A DNA stretch of 64,000 nucleotides from Gamarada debralockiae (Eukaryota > Ascomycota > Leotiomycetes > Helotiales > Hyphodiscaceae): assembly GCA_002803225.1 (NCBI GenBank), contig NXFV01001583.1, positions 1 to 64,000 of the forward strand. Reading direction: 5' to 3'. The notes beneath the pieces are model-generated. The model saw only the letters and a program-made list of their open reading frames with translations, searched no databases and was not told where the DNA came from. The position numbers and the translations under genes were made by a program. This document shows, in pieces, positions 58,989 to 64,000 of this stretch (positions are counted from its first letter, which is position 1; each line of letters begins with the position of its first letter).

Positions 58989-60718
58989 ATGTCTCAATTT
59001 CAGCATCAAACTTCAACCTCTTCGATATCTTGCAATGGTGGAATCAATGATTCGGAGAAGGAATCTCCAAGCCCAGTGGACAGCCCGGGAAATCTTGAGA
59101 AAGGAAACCGAGCCTCAAATCTTCCAACCGACCCGACAGATTGGAATGGATCCGATGATCCCCTAAATCCTCTGAATTGGCCGGCTTGGAAGAGATACTT
59201 CCACATTGTACCACCGGCTCTAATTTCGTTTTCTTGGTATGCATTTCAGATTTCACTGCTCGACCTGATATTCTTCCCCAACCACCGCATCTCTCTGGAA
59301 CTAACATTTCTTTACAGTACACTCGGCTCATCGATATACTCCCCCGCATTCCCAACCATCCAGCATGATTTCAATGTCGGCTCTACAGTTGCTCTACTTC
59401 CACTCTCGCTTTACGTCCTCGCACTAGGCTTTGGTCCTCTGTTGGCTGCCCCAATGTCCGAGACATATGGCCGACATGTCGTCTATCTCGTTTCAACACC
59501 TATCGGTGCTCTCTTTACCATGGGCGCAGGCCTTTCGCAAAATATTTGGACTCTGTGCATCCTCCGTTTCTTCGCCGGTCTCACGTTCTCCCCTGCACTT
59601 GCTATCGGTGCCGGAACTATTGCAGATGTCAACAAAGCAGAACACAGAGCCGCACCCACCACACTCTACATCCTCAGTCCCTTTCTCGGACCAGCTTTAG
59701 GGTAAATAATCTTCCATTGCTCTCATTCAAACCCAGCTGATATAACTCTCAGGCCCGTCCTCGGCTCCTTCGTCACAGTCCGCAAATCTTGGCGCTGGAC
59801 CCAATGGACCATAATATTTTTCGCAATCCTCTCCATGATCGTTTCCTTGCTCGCCCAAGAAACCTACAAGAAGACACTTATCCAGCGCCGCAACAAGAAA
59901 CTCGGTCTTCCACCACCGCCCACCCCCTTCGCTTCCTCTGCAGCCAAAATCAAATTCCTACTCACGGTCACACTCACCCGACCACTTCATATGCTGTTCA
60001 CCGAACCTATCGTTGGATTTCTCAGTCTTTATGTGGCGTTCAATTTCTCGGTACTGTTCTCGTTCTTTGCCGCGTTCCCGTATGTCTTTGAGTCTGTCTA
60101 TGGATTCGATACAGAACAGAGTGGCCTGGTGTTCTTAGCTATTGGGGTGGGATGTTTGCTTGCTGTACCGACGGTGTTGATTTGTGATCGTTTGCTCTAT
60201 CAACCAAGAGTCAGGATTTCGCATGAGGAAGGCAGGAAGGGCGTCGTACCTCCTGAGTACAGATTATACCCGGCAATGATGGGTTCGTTTGGATTACCGA
60301 TTGGTCTATTTTGGTTTGCATGGACGGCAAGAAGTAGTGTGTCTTGGGCCTCACCAGTCGTCAGTGCAGTGCCGTTCGCTTGGGGAAATTTAAGTATCTT
60401 CATTTGTAAGTCTTTTCCTTTCTTCGTATCCTTCGAGTTGAAAGCTGACGCTGAAAAACAGCCGCGGCCACGTACCTAGTCGACACCTACCAAGCGATGA
60501 CAGGTGCTAGCGCTGTGGCTGCTAACGGCCTTCTGAGATACACGCTCGGTGCAGCATTTCCGCTCTTTACCCTTCAGATGTACGAGAGACTCGGTATTGA
60601 TTGGGCAACATCTTTACTGGGCTTTATCACAATTGCGCTGATGCCTATACCGTGGGTATTATTCAAGTTCGGACATTCGATTAGAGGAAGGAGTCAATAT
60701 GATACTTTAAAAGTATAG
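58989..60718 (+). CDS. MFS multidrug/polyamine-type transporter (DHA1 class)
   Basis: Exons: 58989-59236, 59318-59701, 59753-60405, 60462-60718; 513 residues. The 81-nt first intron keeps the frame open, but removing it restores the family sequence ISFSCTLGSSIYSPAFPTIQ across the joint. The protein has an acidic, serine-rich cytosolic N-terminus with the family block DPLNPLNWPAWKRY. Twelve spans follow, with LGFGPLLAAPMSETYGRHVV (motif A region after span 2), LRFFAGLTFSPALAIGAGT in span 4, and LYILSPFLGPALGPVLGSFV around span 5. A central loop carries QRRNKKLGL. The last spans include ANGLLRYTLGAAFPLF. This is the drug:proton antiporter DHA1 pattern, so efflux of toxic compounds or polyamines is likely; the substrate is unknown. 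It is convergent with the esterase gene, 157 bp apart. Confidence 0.92.
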
Positions 60719-60875
60719 TTAGCAGGTATAGAGCATGTGGATAATGCGGGAAATGATGGACATAGGCAAAGAATTTCCAAACTTGAATGTATGATAGAAT
60801 TTCTGATTGGATTTTGGATCTCTTATTATGCGCCTTCCCTTGATGTTTCAAGTCTTACGAATGAAAAGCTTGAAC

Positions 60876-62204
60876 TCAGCAGCCTTCACTCTCCAAAAAC
60901 CGCCCTACAGCCTCCGCCAAGAACTCATGGATCTTATAAGTGATATGTCCGGTATTATACCAAAAGTACTCGTCAATGGGTAGGCATCCGTAGGAGGCAT
61001 AGTTCGTCGCGATATCCGGCGCATCATAGTTTGCACAGTAACCAGTGGTGTTTTTGATCCCGTACGGCGATGGGTTGTCCAAGATTCCGGAGAGGAAGGT
61101 GTACGAGTCGAACACCATTGCCTTGGTTCCCGGGTGAGCGGAGGAGAAGCTAGATGCTGCTGAAGAGATGAGCGAGTTGTATTCATGGACCATGGTGGAG
61201 TTGGGCAGAGGAGTGACGCCGGCCTTGACATTTCCAGGCTGTGAGATCATCAGCATTGGCCTTTGCACCAAAATCTTTACAGGAGGACTCACTGTTCGTT
61301 CCAGGGGAGGTAGATTCATAATCAAATAGTTCTTATACCCCGCCTCATAGACCATTTCTAGAGCCTCAAACTCAGTATCAATGATTTCTTTATAGAAACT
61401 CGGGAAATCGGTAGCATTGTTGCGGGGGAAGGTATATTTGTCAGAGTCACCAATGTCGTTGATACCGATCCAGACTGCGACGAGGGCTCGTGATAGAGTC
61501 ACGGGGAGTACAGGCTTGGCGTAGGTGGCCCATTGGATGATTTGGTTCACGAAGGAGACGGTATAGTTGTGATGCAGTGGAGTGCTGCAATTTGTCAGTT
61601 TCATGCTTAACTTCTGAGGCAAAGTTTCAATCCTACTATTCTACGGAGACATCTGACCCTGCGAACGCGAAGTCCCACAATTGGATTCGGCAGCGAGATG
61701 GAAGGCCAGAGTAACATCCTGTCAAATATTCAACCCAGTTTGGGCCCCCGGCTGATGTTCCGACCTGATTCTGGACAATTTCATCACTTAGTAGTTGCTT
61801 TGAGGTGTAGGTGTAGTTCTGGAGATCCCCAATGAAGGAATAGTTTTGGAGACCCTCTGTGCCTTGGACGTATGTGTAGCTGTCGCCAAAGGCAAGACTA
61901 TTTTGAGTTAGCCACATTTCAACAAACGGGAGTAACTTGGAATAGAGGGCTTTGTAACATGAGCATGGAATACAAGTATTCACGGGCCTAAGTCTTAGTT
62001 GTGCCACAAAATAAATCATGAGTTCATCAATCACGCATCCCGAGATACAGGACCAAGAATTTGAAAGAGGTACAGCTGCAATAAGAATGAAATGCCTCAC
62101 AAGAAACTAGTTTCCTCCCAATTGAATGAAGGTTTTGGTTTACTCCAGGGGAGGGAAGAAGCCAGACTTGCCCCACAGCACAAAATTGCGAGAAACGACT
62201 TCAT
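60876..62204 (-). CDS. Secreted SGNH/GDSL acetylesterase (CE16-like)
   Basis: Exons (minus strand): 62204-62101, 61897-61637, 61584-61293, 61238-60876; 339 residues. The first intron (203 nt, GTGAGG to AATAG) is long for this window; the others are 52 and 54 nt. The signal peptide MKSFLAILCCGASLASS is followed by KPSFNWEETSF and the catalytic block FGDSYTYVQG, with Ser41 the nucleophile. GINDIGDSDKY holds the asparagine of block III. LIMNLPPLERT and YFWYNTGHIT follow, with His317 the catalytic histidine. These are the SGNH blocks in the order of carbohydrate esterase family 16. It should remove acetyl groups from xylo-oligosaccharides or similar substrates outside the cell. Several N-glycosylation sites are present. 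The start was chosen because it gives the signal peptide and exon 1 splices in frame. Confidence 0.9.
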
Positions 62205-62480
62205 TATGAAAGGATGAAATCTACGACCTTTTCAGATGACACGAAGAGAGTGCCCAAGTACTTATTCATAAACATTTGAAAACCAAAATAATTTTATCCA
62301 CAGGGGTTGACATTGCTAAAGCTTCCCCACGTCATTTGGGCAAGGCTAAATTGCGGGGCATCGCGGGGTTAAGTTTTGCGGAGAAATTTTCTCCGCAACT
62401 TTGCTAGCCGGAAAATCCATGCCATGACCTTGTCAACGACACTCCCCGACACTTTAAATCTTCCCATGAACGACCAATCA
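62205..62480. other. Intergenic, contains a perfect hairpin
   Basis: The esterase promoter and the 3' side of the Atg22-like relic. The only notable feature is the palindrome at 62376-62398. Confidence 0.4.
62376..62398. repeat. Perfect 11-bp-arm palindrome
   Basis: TTGCGGAGAAA, one T, then TTTCTCCGCAA: a perfect inverted repeat with a single-base spacer, extended by a further imperfect AAG/CTT pair. It may be a stem-loop or the binding site of a dimeric factor. Confidence 0.6.
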
Positions 62481-62499
62481 ACGAAGGGGGGACTTCCGT

Positions 62500-63905
62500 T
62501 AGACCGCTATCTTCTCGTTCTGACTGTCCGCGTTAGAAAGAGCCCGAGCTTCATCTTCCAGATACTCCTTGCTTCAAGCATCGCCTTCTCCGGATCCACA
62601 AATCAAAACAATACTATCCCAATAATAGCCAAATGGCAACGGAATGCAAAAGCCATATTTGTATTTCCCCCGCTACGGTCAATGGTCGCCGATGTCACAA
62701 AAGGCCCAACGAAAGCGCTCGTCTTGCCAGAAATCGTGAACAGCCTCCAGAAGAGAAAGAGCTTTGGACGTGGCACGAGATCAGAGATAAAGGCGAAGGG
62801 CAGTTGGTACCATTGGCAAACAAAGAGTCCAAAATATGCTTCGTACGCCCAGATCTCGCCTACATTCTTTCCAACTTGCTGGGCCCGATTCTGATGAAAC
62901 CCCAAATGCAGAGAATGACGATGTAAGCTACGCTGAAAAGAAGACGGTTTTTGTGTGGAGACCGTATCTCTTCTGGATTAGCCACATGATAAGCGTACCC
63001 GTCCCTTGGGTGCTAAATGCCAGAATGGTGAGGTAGTTCATCGTATGAAAAGACAGAATTTTGGAGGTTCCGATAACCGTCATCGCGGCGTTCTCGGCAT
63101 CGCTGAGAATGAAGAATGCCAGTAGGTACGGCATAACTTGCTTTAATTTTCTCATTTCTTTGAGCGCTTGCCATATGTTCAGCAATCTGATCGTGAGTTA
63201 TGTTGACCCCGGAGGGAGCTGATGGCCTGGTCTTTTTTGACCCTTCTAAAACCAGGGGATAGCACATACTATCTAGATCGTAGTAGTGTATACAATGATG
63301 ACATTGATTGCGTTGGTATTGGTTGCAGTCTTGAGACTCGCGTTGACAGCAAGGAGGAAGCCAGCTCCAACCGCCAATTGTACCACAGGTCCGTATGAGT
63401 TCCAAAGGAAGGCGTAATCACCAATTCGATTACGTTCAACCATGTCGAGCTGTAAGTGGTGTGTGTTCGGGGCTTTTGCGGCATTCGAGAACGGCTTGCT
63501 CTGATTTTTGAAGGTGGGAAAGGTCTTTGACGAGGCCAGGTATTGCGGCAAGGAGGTATGAGGTCGAGCGGTTGAAAGACACGTAGCACAGATAAAGTGA
63601 GCAATAGCAGCCTCCCAGTGAGCGCCTAATTTCTTAGCTAGCCATGCAAACCCGATACCCCATGTGATGCCGGACGACAAAATGCAGATGAGGGGTCGCC
63701 ATGAACCATAGTCGGCGTAGGCTCTGATTGCAAGGCTGACGACAACCTGGAGAGCGAATGAAATGCCGGAGATGTTGAGGACGATTGAAGTGAACAGGCT
63801 TGTGGAGCCAGCAAACTTCAAGAAACATCTGCCCGTTTCACAGGCGACTTCACCGAGCGGTAGCTAGTCAGGGTCGAATCCAGCCTCAGTTACGATTTTT
63901 TGAAG
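62500..63905 (-). pseudogene. Atg22-like vacuolar transporter relic
   Basis: Minus-strand frames together follow a fungal Atg22-like MFS protein. Near 63890: EAGFDPD, a stop, then LPLGEVACETGRCFLKFAGS, the N-terminal loop. FTSIVLNISGISFALQVVVS, AYADYGSWRPLICIL and AVGAGFLLAVNASL are membrane segments. Two TAG codons fall where tryptophans are expected (VIIVYTTTI-stop-IVCAIPWF-stop-KG). The reading moves to a second frame for LKEMRKLKQVMPYLLAFFIL and YLTILAFSTQGTGTLIMWLI. After ILCIWGF it moves again for EIWAYEAYFGLFVCQWYQLP, SDLVPRPKLFLFWRLFTISG and KTSAFVGPFV. At least two frameshifts and three stops show decay. Intact relatives export amino acids from the vacuole. The 5' end may extend past the window. 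Confidence 0.75.
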
Positions 63906-64000
63906 TTGAGAAGGCGCGTAGTTCTAGGGTCTAGTACCAATGTTGTCAAAATAATAAAGATATTAGCAAATCAATTCCCACTATATCGTCGTCTTTCTGG
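63906..64000. other. Window edge, unassigned
   Basis: The last bases may contain more of the Atg22-like relic's 5' end, but no recognisable sequence remains. Confidence 0.3.

Noticed and set aside
61638..62100. Alternative N-terminus for the esterase starting in the first intron
   Set aside because: It lacks a signal peptide with an ATG; splicing from 62101 to 61897 gives a signal peptide and the conserved block before GDS.
1..64000. CRISPR arrays, prokaryotic operons, rRNA
   Set aside because: No regularly spaced repeats or rRNA-like sequence; intron structure shows a eukaryotic genome.

Overview
The window is a stretch of a filamentous ascomycete genome (Pezizomycotina, with Leotiomycetes a reasonable guess). 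Genes are monocistronic on both strands. They carry short GT-AG introns, mostly 45-80 nt, with CTAAC/CTGAC-like branch points. They encode typical Pezizomycotina families: a DUF6536 membrane protein, an NsdD-type GATA factor, a CBM1-tagged glycosidase, fungal zinc-cluster regulators and a caspase-like/C2H2 fusion. I saw no tRNA, rRNA, CRISPR array or complete transposon. Exon models were worked out by hand from reading frames, splice sites and family knowledge; no database search was run.

Layout. 1-0.9 kb: 3' end of a tetratricopeptide-repeat protein with almost identical 126-bp repeats, probably the sensor end of an NLR-like protein. 2.5-4.7 kb: sugar-porter MFS transporter. 6-7 kb: small four-span membrane protein. 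9.8-11.2 kb: broken zinc-cluster regulator. 11.3-11.5 kb: foldback element. 12-14.7 kb: DUF6536 protein. 14.9-15.5 kb: broken CAP59-like mannosyltransferase. 17-17.9 kb: secreted GH16 glucanase. 20.5-24.2 kb: phosphatidylserine decarboxylase 2. 25.3-25.8 kb: MITE with TAA target duplication. 25.8-27.6 kb: broken HAD phosphatase and a second unidentified relic. 28.2-29.2 kb: coatomer epsilon. 29.5-30.2 kb: acidic orphan protein. 30.6-31.9 kb: broken WW-domain/protein kinase gene. 32.8-34.4 kb: GH27 alpha-galactosidase with CBM1. 38.5-40 kb: NsdD/LTF1-type GATA factor. 40.1-51.8 kb: a nearly 12-kb stretch without a recognisable gene. 51.9-54.5 kb: caspase-like domain fused to C2H2 fingers. 56.4-58.2 kb: broken zinc-cluster regulator and an unidentified relic. 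59-60.7 kb: DHA-type MFS transporter. 60.9-62.2 kb: secreted CE16-type acetylesterase. 62.5-63.9 kb: broken Atg22-like transporter.

The genes do not form one pathway. Secreted carbohydrate-active enzymes (GH16, GH27-CBM1, CE16) and a sugar transporter suit a plant-litter or plant-associated lifestyle. PSD2 and epsilon-COP are housekeeping membrane-traffic genes, and the GATA factor is a likely developmental or light regulator. The striking large-scale feature is the number of decayed genes, at least seven, interleaved with intact ones. Several of their stop codons look like TGG-to-TAG changes. The most unusual intact gene is the caspase-like/zinc-finger fusion, whose catalytic histidine position reads tyrosine.
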